NCBI GenBank assembly: GCA_027489035.1
Contig: JAIYAN010000015.1
Span: forward strand, 124,001-188,000
Source of the DNA: Chitinophagaceae bacterium
GTDB taxonomy: Bacteria > Bacteroidota > Bacteroidia > Chitinophagales > Chitinophagaceae
Direction of reading: 5' to 3'
DNA: 64,000 bases
Made by a program: the position numbers and the translations under genes. Below the pieces are notes generated by a model. That model was not told the origin of the DNA. It made no database searches and worked only from the letters and a program-made list of their open reading frames with translations. Numbering within the stretch: the first letter of the stretch is position 1; each line of letters begins with the position of its first letter. Below, piece after piece: positions 54,950-62,224 of this stretch.

Positions 54950-55350
54950 CTATTGGCCGTTTACACAGTAGCTAACAGAGAATATCGCATTGAGATTAAA
55001 GTATTCTAATTCATATTTTTCAGCATCTCTAGCAGTTGTTGCATTTTTTGCAACTACTGAAATTCTGTTCAGTTCTTCATTTGGTAACTGTATTTTACTC
55101 CTTTTGAACTGTTCGGAATTTCCGAACAGTTGAATCAGAAGAAAGCTCGTTTGAAAAGAAATCCGCTTAATGTGTTCGCTTTAATTGGCTTTACTAACCT
55201 CAAATAATTCAATTAAATGAAATTGGTTTAATAAAACGCTATCGCATTCAAACTGAGGATCTATTTGAGTTTTGTCTTCTTTTTGAACTGTCAAGTATTC
55301 CTTGACAGTTGCTTTTCTTGATATTCGCTGCTTTCTTTTCAAATTATGTT
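54950..55350 (-). pseudogene. Mosaic pseudogene of RhuM-type DNA-binding domains
   Basis: Conceptual reverse-strand translation gives three joined RhuM fragments. First (from about 55350) RISRKATVKEYLTVQKE; then, fused in frame, DKTQIDPQFECDSVLLNQF and HLIELFEVSKAN, an in-frame TAA at 55181-55183, SEHIKRI, a frameshift, and NELSSDSTVRKFRTVQKE ending at a TAA; then LPNEELNRISVVAKNATTAR and DAEKYELEYFNLNAIFSVSY to the stop at 54950. Each block aligns by eye with a part of the intact neighbour. Two junctions fall just after the TVQKE codons next to 25-base palindromes. No Fic part is left. It looks like the remains of two or three recombined copies. Confidence 0.75.
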
Positions 55351-55427
55351 GCAAGTAACTATTTTACTTATTGACCACAATGTTGTAATCAACATCGGAT
55401 ATATGTTTTTTTCTGATGATTTATCAA
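55351..55427. repeat. Direct repeat, copy A, left of the ParDE module
   Basis: About 77 bases beginning GCAAGTAACTATTTTACTTA and containing the inverted repeat ATGTTG/CAACAT and a T-run before CTGATG. Copy B at 56173-56249 differs at about eight positions. Bases 55428-55575 between this repeat and the toxin frame show no feature. Confidence 0.8.
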
Positions 55428-55575
55428 GAAAAAAAACTAAAAAAATCCACCATATGGGGACTAGGGGAGTAAAAAATAATCGATGAAAATAAAAGGATTA
55501 ATCAAAAAAAATCAACTTATTTAGGGAGCGTCAATTCACTAATATCCTCAAATGTAGATAAGGTAGATGCTCAAT

Positions 55576-55857
55576 TTATTTGATCATTTTAGCGGAATGA
55601 TTTATGCTTAGAATGTAAACTTTTTGCGAAGCAACTTTGTATATAATTCTATAATTGTGCTGAATTTATTCTCTGATGGAAATATTATTTAACTCGGGAA
55701 CAACTCTGCCAGATCTAGGAGATTTCTCCAATTGTTCAATTCTTAAAATGATTTTTTCAATTACCCGATTGGCATAAATTAAAGAATCTTTGGAGATGTA
55801 TTCATGGATATTCTTTAGGTCTTCCAAAGCAAGCAAAGACCAGATTATTTTTGCCAT
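55576..55857 (-). pseudogene. ParE/RelE-type toxin gene interrupted by one in-frame stop
   Basis: From the ATG at 55857 the frame encodes 63 residues with ParE features (IIWSLLALEDLKNIHEYISKD, then RIEQLEKSPRSGRVVPELN, then SIRE) and meets TAA at 55666-55668. The same frame continues without any shift for 29 more codons (IQHNYRIIYKVASQKVYILS, then INHSAKMIK) to a natural stop at 55576. That segment is the normal ParE C-terminus with the core strand NYRIIYKV, so the full product would be about 93 residues, the family length. A single nonsense substitution has probably inactivated the toxin; loss of the last strands should abolish activity. The antitoxin frame overlaps its start by 13 bases. 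Confidence 0.85.
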
Positions 55858-56039
55858 TTCAACACCGTTTCTTTGACTTTATCGTGAGTGAGTGTTTTTC
55901 CTTTTTTAATTTGGGATAAACCTTCATTTACTTTTTCAACAAAAACTAGTTTTTCCAGCAGCACATCAAGCTCAAATTCTTTGGGTAATTCATTCAAGGC
56001 TTCTATTACCTTTTCCCTTTTCATTGCATTTAATTTCAT
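55845..56039 (-). CDS. Antitoxin of the ParDE-type module
   Basis: A 64-residue acidic/basic helical protein (MKREKVIEALNELPKEFELDVLLEKLVFVEKVNEG, then KKGKTLTHDKVKETVLKWQ) immediately upstream of and overlapping the toxin frame by 13 bases. The helix-rich N-terminal half and the C-terminal HDKVKETVLKW tail are typical of antitoxins paired with ParE in this phylum. A second ATG five codons in (MKREK) may be the true start. It appears intact while the toxin is interrupted, as expected when the toxin decays first. Confidence 0.75.
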   Translation of the reverse strand: MKLNAMKREKVIEALNELPKEFELDVLLEKLVFVEKVNEGLSQIKKGKTLTHDKVKETVLKWQK

Positions 56040-56172
56040 ACAAATTAATTATAAATATTTATACAGAAAATAATATTTGCCATTTAATTAAAACTTATTG
56101 TGAAGAATATCGAATTGATAATTTAATGTTCCAAAGAAATAGATCCCAATATTTATCAAATCGAAACAAGGT

Positions 56173-56249
56173 GCAAGTAACTATTTTACTTATTGACCTC
56201 AATGTTGAAATCAACATCGTTTGTATGTTTTTTTCTGATGCTTTACCAA
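56173..56249. repeat. Direct repeat, copy B, right of the ParDE module
   Basis: Same ~77-base element as at 55351-55427, in the same orientation, with the perfect inverted repeat ATGTTGA/TCAACAT. The pair bounds an 820-base unit containing the antitoxin and broken toxin. The 130 bases between the antitoxin start and this copy are AT-rich and should hold the module's promoter. Confidence 0.8.
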
Positions 56250-56250
56250 T

Positions 56251-56291
56251 AAAAAATCCCGTTTTCTTTTACAGAAAGACGGGATTTTTTT
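56251..56291 (-). terminator. Terminator of the LamG lipoprotein gene
   Basis: AAAAAATCCCGT and ACGGGATTTTTT form a stem closed by CTTT/AAAG inside. It has T-runs in both directions and lies 17 bases past the stop of the reverse-strand gene. Confidence 0.85.
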
Positions 56292-56307
56292 ATAAAAGAT
56301 GTTAAGA

Positions 56308-57324
56308 TTAATGCGCTGCCAAATATGCAACTTCGCTTGCAGTTAAAGCGCGGTTGTAGATGCGGATGTCGTCGAGTTGTCTTGTTTTAACTAATGGAGT
56401 TGTTGGATTATCCCAGCTTCCAAATATTAAATTATGGTTTTGAATATTCATGCTTTGATTATAAGCTTGAGTTGTTTTTAATATACCATTAAGATAGATT
56501 TTTAAATAGCTCCCATCGTAAGACCCCACAATGTTTGACCATAATCCAAGTTCTGATTGATTTGTGGTAAATGTTACAGCACTATAATTTCCTACTAAAA
56601 AACCAACTTTATAATTATTTACTCCGTAAGCACCATTATTTTGGTCAATGTACAAATCAAAACCATTTGTATAAGGTGTCCCATTTTTTAAGAGTGCAAG
56701 AGAACTTTGGTTCCATTGTGATGGAAGTTTTACCCATAATGATACTGTTATATTAAGATTATTAAAATTAGGTTGAACGCCATTAACTGTCAAATTATCA
56801 CTAAGAGTTGAAAGTCCGTAAGCACTATTCGCATTCCCAAATCTATCACTCGTCAACGTTGCTCCATTAACCGTTCCATTATTTCCATTTCCACTTTCAT
56901 CATTTGCATTGCCATTAAAAGGATAATAAGCAATCAATCCATTTGTAAGCGAAGAAGGGATTGAATCTTGCGTAGCAATGGTTAGTTCATTCGAATATTG
57001 TACGGAGTTGCCAGCCGAATTATAAGCGTAAACCCTGTATGTGTATGAGGTATTTGGTGTAAGTCCCAAATCACTGAATGTGGTTAAGTTGGTTGCAGTG
57101 CTTCCAATTACAGCATAGTTTCCTGTTCCTGTTTTTCTTTCAATCTTATATCCGTCTTCATTGGTGGCATTGTCTGTCCAAGACAAATTGATTTGGGTGG
57201 TTGAAATTGTTGAACCAGTCAAATTAGTTGGCGTTAATGGCACAACGGTTACTGTACCATTGTTATTTGACGAACAACCAAAGATTACAAAAGCAACCGA
57301 AAAAAGAAGAAGTAATTGTTTCAT
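56308..57324 (-). CDS. Surface lipoprotein with fibronectin III and LamG-like domains
   Basis: 338 residues. A lipoprotein signal (MKQLLLLFSVAFVIFGCSS, cysteine 17) is followed by a fibronectin type III domain (about 29-117; PTNLTGSTISTTQINLSWTDN, NTSYTYRVYAYNSAGNS). A LamG/concanavalin-like domain of about 210 residues follows (GLIAYYPFNGNANDESGNGNNGTV, ITVSLWVKLPS, WSNIVGSYDGSYLKIYLNG, KTRQLDDIRIYNRALTASEV). Such proteins bind glycans or other ligands at the cell surface. The promoter region contains an inverted repeat that also lies next to the divergent XRE regulator, suggesting control by that regulator. Confidence 0.9.
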   Translation of the reverse strand: MKQLLLLFSVAFVIFGCSSNNNGTVTVVPLTPTNLTGSTISTTQINLSWTDNATNEDGYKIERKTGTGNYAVIGSTATNLTTFSDLGLTPNTSYTYRVYAYNSAGNSVQYSNELTIATQDSIPSSLTNGLIAYYPFNGNANDESGNGNNGTVNGATLTSDRFGNANSAYGLSTLSDNLTVNGVQPNFNNLNITVSLWVKLPSQWNQSSLALLKNGTPYTNGFDLYIDQNNGAYGVNNYKVGFLVGNYSAVTFTTNQSELGLWSNIVGSYDGSYLKIYLNGILKTTQAYNQSMNIQNHNLIFGSWDNPTTPLVKTRQLDDIRIYNRALTASEVAYLAAH

Positions 57325-57342
57325 ATTGAATTATTTTAAAAC

Positions 57343-57372
57343 AAATATAGGGATAATTCTCCCTATGACAAA
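57343..57372 (-). promoter_or_regulatory. Promoter of the LamG lipoprotein gene with an internal dyad
   Basis: On the reverse strand a TTG (about 57370-57372) and TATATTTG (57343-57350) are spaced like -33 and -7 elements. An inverted repeat ATAGGG/CCCTAT (57348-57366) lies between them and overlaps the -7 box, a good place for a repressor. The divergent XRE gene begins about 30 bases away. Confidence 0.55.
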
Positions 57373-57399
57373 TTCTCCTTAAACATTCTCTTTGTATGA

Positions 57400-57642
57400 T
57401 TGAAACAGCAGAAAAAACGATATTATCGGGATGATGATTTTTTGGCGAAAATTGGTCAAAAAATCAGGGACATCAGAACAAGTCAGGGGTTGACTCAAAC
57501 CGATCTGGCATTCAGATGTAACGATAAAGATTACTCGCAAATTAATAGGGTAGAATTGGGCAAAGTGAATTTCAGTGTGTCCTATCTTTCACTTATTGCA
57601 TCAGCGCTTAATGTGGAGCCGAATGAGTTGTTGGCCCCCTAA
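57400..57642 (+). CDS. Small XRE-family helix-turn-helix regulator
   Basis: An 80-residue DNA-binding protein consisting only of an HTH_3 domain (FLAKIGQKIRDIRTSQGLTQTDLAFRCNDKDYSQINRVELGKVNFSVSYLSLIASALNVEPNELL). The only available start in frame is the TTG at 57400; the ATG at 57396 is in another frame and closes after 12 codons. It is divergent from the LamG lipoprotein gene, and the dyad in that gene's promoter is a candidate binding site. The last codons and stop (GCC CCC TAA) come from a dispersed palindromic repeat module, so the C-terminal end is repeat-derived. Confidence 0.8.
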   Translation: MKQQKKRYYRDDDFLAKIGQKIRDIRTSQGLTQTDLAFRCNDKDYSQINRVELGKVNFSVSYLSLIASALNVEPNELLAP

Positions 57643-57978
57643 ATCCCCCAAAGGGGGACGTTTGAAGCATTTTCCAATTATTAGCATCTTTGTTTTATAA
57701 AAAAACTTCGTGTTTTTGAGTCTTCGTGTTCGTGTCAAATAATCAAAGGTTTGAGATCCCCTTCTTCATTTTTATTTATGCCGCCCCGCTGGGGCTTTTA
57801 TGCAATGATCATACAATTCTAGTGATATGTCACCCCGCTGGGGTTAGTGTATGATTATCATTTTTTGAATGCTCAGGCTCCCTTCACCTTTCAGGGGAAG
57901 GGCTGGGGATGGGGGGCCTTAAACCATTAGACCAGCGAAGCGAATTAAACCAACGAAGTGATTTAAACCTGTGAGGGG
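57630..57978. repeat. Mosaic intergenic repeat, including paired CCCCGCTGGGG units
   Basis: Begins inside the XRE stop region with GGCCCCCTAAATCCCCCAAA. Then follow GAAGCATTTTCC, the reverse CACGAAG-type module, two GCCCCGCTGGGG units about 50 bases apart (57784 and 57835), the C-rich module reversed (CCCTTCACCTTTCAGGGG, then GGGCTGGGGATGGGG) and an AACCATTAGACCAGCGAAG unit. The flanking genes are convergent. Confidence 0.75.
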
Positions 57979-57980
57979 GC

Positions 57981-58535
57981 TTATTTATTATGCTTAAAAC
58001 GCTCTTCAATAATCAACAATTGCTCGTCTGTCAATTTCGATGTTCTTTTCAATAAAGCACTAAATGCAGCAACTTCATTTTCGGCAGCAGGACAACCGAT
58101 GTTTTCTCCAGGTAAATCTGTAGATTGGCCATCTTTTCTGATGTAACTGTCGCCTAGCAGTTTACCTGTGTTGTCAAGTATCACCCAAAATGGTAAACCT
58201 GATGATTCACCATGAAATTTCTTCTTTAATTCCTCTGCTCCTGGATTTTCAAGATTTTTATTTTTATCATTTTCCTCAACAGTTAAATGAACAATACAAT
58301 AATTTTTTTCAAATAAATTTTTGCATGCCTTATCATTGATGGCTGCATCCATTTTTTTACACCAAGAACACCAACTGGCATGAAATATTAAAAGAACATT
58401 CTTTTTTTCTTTGCTCGCTTGTTTATAAGCGGCTTCCATTATTTCAGTTGAAGATTTGGCTTTTTGTGCATTTGCAATATTTACAACGCCTGAAAATAAA
58501 ATCGTAAAGGTTAATGATAAAATTAGTTTGTTCAT
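57981..58535 (-). CDS. Periplasmic thioredoxin-like protein
   Basis: 184 residues with a signal peptide (MNKLILSLTFTILFSGVVNIANAQ) and a thioredoxin fold. The redox motif is CSWC in IFHASWCSWCKKMDAA, and the cis-proline strand is SSGLPFWVILDNTGKLL. This DUF255/thioredoxin_7-like type is common in Bacteroidota and may act in disulfide exchange on exported proteins. It lies about 60 bases after pyrF on the same strand. Confidence 0.87.
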   Translation of the reverse strand: MNKLILSLTFTILFSGVVNIANAQKAKSSTEIMEAAYKQASKEKKNVLLIFHASWCSWCKKMDAAINDKACKNLFEKNYCIVHLTVEENDKNKNLENPGAEELKKKFHGESSGLPFWVILDNTGKLLGDSYIRKDGQSTDLPGENIGCPAAENEVAAFSALLKRTSKLTDEQLLIIEERFKHNK

Positions 58536-58594
58536 TATTGTGATTTTTAAAATGATATTTTAAAGTTTAATTCTTTTTTTTAATGAATGCTCAA

Positions 58595-59401
58595 TTAACC
58601 AAGTAACGTCTTCATCTCCAATTGATAACTTTTTGCTACTTCAGCTGCTTTTTCTGCAAAATCCATTTCATTACTCGCAAAAATAATGGCCCTCGAAGCA
58701 TTTACCAACAAGCCACAATCCTTATTCATGCCGTATTTCGCTACATCAGCCAAACTGCCCCCTTGAGCGCCCACACCTGGAACCAATAAAAAATTGTTTG
58801 GAATGATTTTTCGGATATTGGCCAACTCCTCGGCTTGTGTAGCACCAACAACAAACATTAAGTTATTCTCGTTACCCCAAAGGCTAACGGTTTCTAATAC
58901 CTGTTCGTAAACGTGTTTTTCGTTTTTAAGTTTTTGCATTTCAAAATCATAAGCCCCTTTATTGCTGGTTAAACCCAATACAATCGTCCATTTGTTGTCG
59001 TACTCTAAAAAAGGACGAATGCTGTCTTCTCCCATATAAGGTGCAACAGTTATCGCATCGAAATTCATTTTTTCAAAAAAAGCTTTTGCGTAGTAAGTTG
59101 ATGTGTTCCCAATGTCAGCTCTTTTGGCATCTGCAATTTTAAGGTGTGTATTTGGAATATAATCACAAGTTTCTTCCATGGCGTCCCAACCTCTTGCACC
59201 CATCGCTTCGTAAAAGGCGGTGTTGATTTTATAGCTCACACAAAAATCTTTGGTGGCATCTATAATTTGTTTGTTAAATTCAACTACGCCATTAGGCCTT
59301 GATTGAAAATAAGTTGGAATTTTTTCTAGATCGGTATCTAAGCCCACACAAAGAAAACTCTGTTTTGTTTTTATTGATTCTACCAGTTCTTTTCTGTTCA
59401 T
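58595..59401 (-). CDS. pyrF: Orotidine 5'-phosphate decarboxylase (type 2)
   Basis: Final UMP-forming step of pyrimidine synthesis. The 268 residues are the longer type 2 form, with LCVGLDTDLEKIP, the catalytic KIADAKRADIGNTSTYYAKAFF (Asp-Lys-Asp network), TVAPYMGEDSIRPFLEY and LLVPGVGAQGG. It starts 11 bases after kmo within the kynurenine gene run, an unusual place for a pyrimidine gene; cotranscription with kmo and kynU is likely from the spacing. Confidence 0.95.
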   Translation of the reverse strand: MNRKELVESIKTKQSFLCVGLDTDLEKIPTYFQSRPNGVVEFNKQIIDATKDFCVSYKINTAFYEAMGARGWDAMEETCDYIPNTHLKIADAKRADIGNTSTYYAKAFFEKMNFDAITVAPYMGEDSIRPFLEYDNKWTIVLGLTSNKGAYDFEMQKLKNEKHVYEQVLETVSLWGNENNLMFVVGATQAEELANIRKIIPNNFLLVPGVGAQGGSLADVAKYGMNKDCGLLVNASRAIIFASNEMDFAEKAAEVAKSYQLEMKTLLG

Positions 59402-59412
59402 TTTTAATAGTT

Positions 59413-60756
59413 TTAATTTATTGCAGCCAACATCATTTCTTCAATTTGAGCACTATCCCAAATTTCATGAATGTTTTCTGTTTTCATCACTTCATCCATG
59501 ATGCTTTGTTGTTTATTTCCCCTGCTCAAAGCCTCGCTGTATCTTACTTCCGGACTGAAAGTAACTAAGCTGTAAGCAGGTGTCCATTTATCAGGATATT
59601 TAGCACTGAATTTAGCTTCAATCTTTTTTTGTAGAATAAAATTAGCATCTGCCACTTTATCCCTCATCTCCACAAAATTATTTAATGCAAGCGTTGCAAT
59701 AGCGTCTCCATCTGGTTTTCTTAAGGTTTGATATTCATCCAAAATTAATGTCCAGTTGTGGTTATGTTTTGTAATCAACGCATTTAAAACCGCACAATCT
59801 TCAAAGCCACAATTCATGCCTTGTCCGAAGAACGGAACAATTGCATGAGCGGCATCTCCAATCAATGCAAATTTATCTGCTCTAATCCAAGGGAAACATT
59901 TCACCGTAACTAAAGATGAAGTGGCATTAGTAAAAAATTCTTTTTCCAATTCGGGCATCATTGCAGCAGCATCTGGAAAAATTTCGTTGAAAAATGCTCT
60001 TGAATCTTCAGGGGTTTTAATGCTTTCAAATGAAGGTTTCCCTTCGAAAGGGAAAAATAAGGTACAAGTAAAACTGCCATCAACATTCGGTAAAGCAATA
60101 AGCATATAATTACCACGAGGCCAAATGTGAAGTGCGTTTTTCTCCATTAAAAAACTGTTGTTTTCGCCGGCTGGAATGGTTAATTCTTTGTAACCAAAAT
60201 CAATATAATGTTGTTCGTAATTAAATCGATTATGCTGCAACTGATGGGTTAGGCGAGAAGCGGCAAAAGCGCCATCGCTACCAAATATCAAATCTTGCTT
60301 TACAATATGTGCTTCATTTTTTTCAGTGTTTGTAAAATGAATCTCATTTTTTGTCCAGTCAATATGATCGCAACGTTCATTGAAATGGATGTGTACATTA
60401 TTTTTTTCTGCCAAATCCATCAACGTGCAATTCAATTCGCCTCTTGACACGGAGTTTATAAATTGACCATCTTTTCCATAAGGTTGATACAATTGAGATC
60501 CATCCACATGATGCATTTGTCGACCGTGCATAGGGATAGCAATTTTTCTGATTTCATCCATTAAGCCAACTTCTTCTAGTGCTTTTATACCACGGTCACT
60601 TAATGCTAAGTTGATTGATCTTCCCGCTTGCATTTTAATTTTCCGCATGTCGGATCTGCGTTCGTATATATTTACCTGATATCCTTGTTTGGATAAGTAA
60701 ATAGACAACAATGATCCTACTAGTCCCGCACCAATTATGGTTATTTCTTTTTTCAT
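59413..60756 (-). CDS. kmo: Kynurenine 3-monooxygenase
   Basis: FAD/NADPH enzyme that hydroxylates kynurenine to 3-hydroxykynurenine. The 447 residues have the N-terminal FAD site (ITIIGAGLVGSLLSIYLSKQGYQVNIYERR), KMQAGRSINLALSDRGIKAL, which matches the Kmo substrate-loop region, LIFGSDGAFAASR, and the second FAD motif FALIGDAAHAIVPFFGQGMNCGFEDC. The hydrophobic C-terminal membrane anchor of eukaryotic Kmo is missing, as in other bacterial Kmo. It lies about 90 bases after kynU, with pyrF 11 bases downstream. Confidence 0.95.
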   Translation of the reverse strand: MKKEITIIGAGLVGSLLSIYLSKQGYQVNIYERRSDMRKIKMQAGRSINLALSDRGIKALEEVGLMDEIRKIAIPMHGRQMHHVDGSQLYQPYGKDGQFINSVSRGELNCTLMDLAEKNNVHIHFNERCDHIDWTKNEIHFTNTEKNEAHIVKQDLIFGSDGAFAASRLTHQLQHNRFNYEQHYIDFGYKELTIPAGENNSFLMEKNALHIWPRGNYMLIALPNVDGSFTCTLFFPFEGKPSFESIKTPEDSRAFFNEIFPDAAAMMPELEKEFFTNATSSLVTVKCFPWIRADKFALIGDAAHAIVPFFGQGMNCGFEDCAVLNALITKHNHNWTLILDEYQTLRKPDGDAIATLALNNFVEMRDKVADANFILQKKIEAKFSAKYPDKWTPAYSLVTFSPEVRYSEALSRGNKQQSIMDEVMKTENIHEIWDSAQIEEMMLAAIN

Positions 60757-60845
60757 GTTTAATAATTAAAAAGTTAAAAGTAAAAATTCAAAAATGTAAT
60801 ATTCAAAAGCAAAATCATTTTTAACTTTTGACTTTTGATTTTTTA
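60757..60845. repeat. Inverted seven-base array between kynU and kmo
   Basis: AAAAGT-type units on the left and TTTTAAC, TTTTGAC and TTTTGAT units on the right can pair across the gap. On the coding strand the kynU stop TAA is part of the AAGTAAAAAATCAAAAGTC array. Confidence 0.7.
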
Positions 60846-62120
60846 CTTTATTAGATTATGCTGCAATACCTTTCCAAAATTGAAAATATCTTCAAAGCTG
60901 TTGTATAAAGGTACAGGAGCAACTCTGATTACATTCGGTTCTCTCCAATCGGCAATGATACCTGATTTAATCAGTTCGTCAAAAATTCTTTTACCATCTT
61001 TTAACATCAAAATGGAAACCTGACAACCGCGTTCATCTTCATCAGTTGGGGTTAAAATTTCCATTTTTGGATTGTTGAAAGATTGGTTTATTCCATTTAA
61101 AATAAATAGTAAATATGCGCTTAATGCTTTTCCTTTTTTTACAAGATTATGCATTCCGGCTTCAGCAAAAATATCAAGCGAAGCTTTATGTGCAGCCATA
61201 CTTAACACTGGCGCGTTACTGAGTTGCCATCCTTCTGCAGTTGGAATGGGTTGGAATTGTTGTTCCATTTTAAATCGATTCTCTTTATCGTGACCCCACC
61301 AACCCGCTAACCTAGGTAATGATGTATTTTGAATATGACGTTGATGTATAAACGCTCCCGAAACACCACCTGGTCCACTGTTTAAATATTTATATGAGCA
61401 CCAGCAAGCAAAATCTACCTCCCAATCATGTAGCTCTAGTGCAACATTTCCAGCGGCATGCGCCAAATCAAATCCACAAAGGGCACCAACTTCATGGGCA
61501 GCTGTACAAATTTCTTTCATGTTAAACACTTGCCCGCTATAATAATTCACACCGCCAAAGATGACCAAAGCCGTTTCATTTCCATGTGCTTTAATGGTAT
61601 CAAGAATATCTTGTTTATCTATGTATGCTTTGCCTTCTCTTGGAAACACTTCAATGATTACATCTTCAGGGTTTAAGCCGTGTATAATTGCCTGAGATTG
61701 TAATGCATATTGATCAGAAGGAAATGCTTTAGCTTCACAGATGATTTTATATCTTTCTTTGGTTGGTCTGTAAAAACTGGTCATCAACAAATGAAGATTC
61801 ACTGTAAGTTGATTCATTACAACAATTTCTTCGGGCATTGCACCAACGATATCTACCAACAGTTCAGGAAAAATTTCATGGTAATTTACCCATGGTGTTC
61901 TCGCATGAAAGTGACCTTCCACGCCATAATTGGCCCAATCTTCGAGCTCATTAAGCACGTAGTCTTGCGTCGTTTTTGGTTGAAGTCCTAAAGAGTTTCC
62001 GGTAAAATAAATGGATTCATTATCATTTATAATGGGAATATAAAAACGCTCACGAAAATGTTTCAGCGTGTCTTGTTCATCAAGTTGTTTGGCGTATTCG
62101 AGTGAGTTGATAAAGTTCAT
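60843..62120 (-). CDS. kynU: Kynureninase
   Basis: PLP enzyme that cleaves 3-hydroxykynurenine to 3-hydroxyanthranilate and alanine. The 425 residues show SIYFTGNSLGLQPKTTQDYVL, the cofactor-contacting GFDLAHAAGNVALELHDWEVDFACWCSYKYLNSGPGG with the PLP lysine, LPRLAGWWGHDKENRF, and the C-terminal IADWREPNVIRVAPVPLYNSFED. Length is normal. The upstream gene is the RidA-type deaminase with a repeat-filled gap of about 100 bases. Confidence 0.95.
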   Translation of the reverse strand: MNFINSLEYAKQLDEQDTLKHFRERFYIPIINDNESIYFTGNSLGLQPKTTQDYVLNELEDWANYGVEGHFHARTPWVNYHEIFPELLVDIVGAMPEEIVVMNQLTVNLHLLMTSFYRPTKERYKIICEAKAFPSDQYALQSQAIIHGLNPEDVIIEVFPREGKAYIDKQDILDTIKAHGNETALVIFGGVNYYSGQVFNMKEICTAAHEVGALCGFDLAHAAGNVALELHDWEVDFACWCSYKYLNSGPGGVSGAFIHQRHIQNTSLPRLAGWWGHDKENRFKMEQQFQPIPTAEGWQLSNAPVLSMAAHKASLDIFAEAGMHNLVKKGKALSAYLLFILNGINQSFNNPKMEILTPTDEDERGCQVSILMLKDGKRIFDELIKSGIIADWREPNVIRVAPVPLYNSFEDIFNFGKVLQHNLIK

Positions 62121-62224
62121 TTTTTTATTTTTTGTTCAATATGTTCAATGCGTTCAATTAGTTCAAAAGGTTCTAAAAGCCAACCTATTGAACCTTTTGA
62201 ACCTCTTAAACCTTTTGAACGGGT
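62121..62224. repeat. Nine-base GGTTCAAAA array after the RidA gene
   Basis: On the coding strand units of GGTTNAANA with period nine begin four bases after the RidA stop (GGTTTAAGA, GGTTCAAAA, GGTTCAATA). Inverted copies (TTGAAC type) lie nearer kynU, so the array can form a hairpin. Confidence 0.7.

Noticed and set aside
55351..56249. Integron-like cassette: a TA module between repeats that contain an inverted repeat ending in CAAC/GTTG
   Set aside because: The inverted repeat does not fit the RYYYAAC and GTTRRRY core sites of attC, the repeats are direct and of constant length, and no integrase is near.
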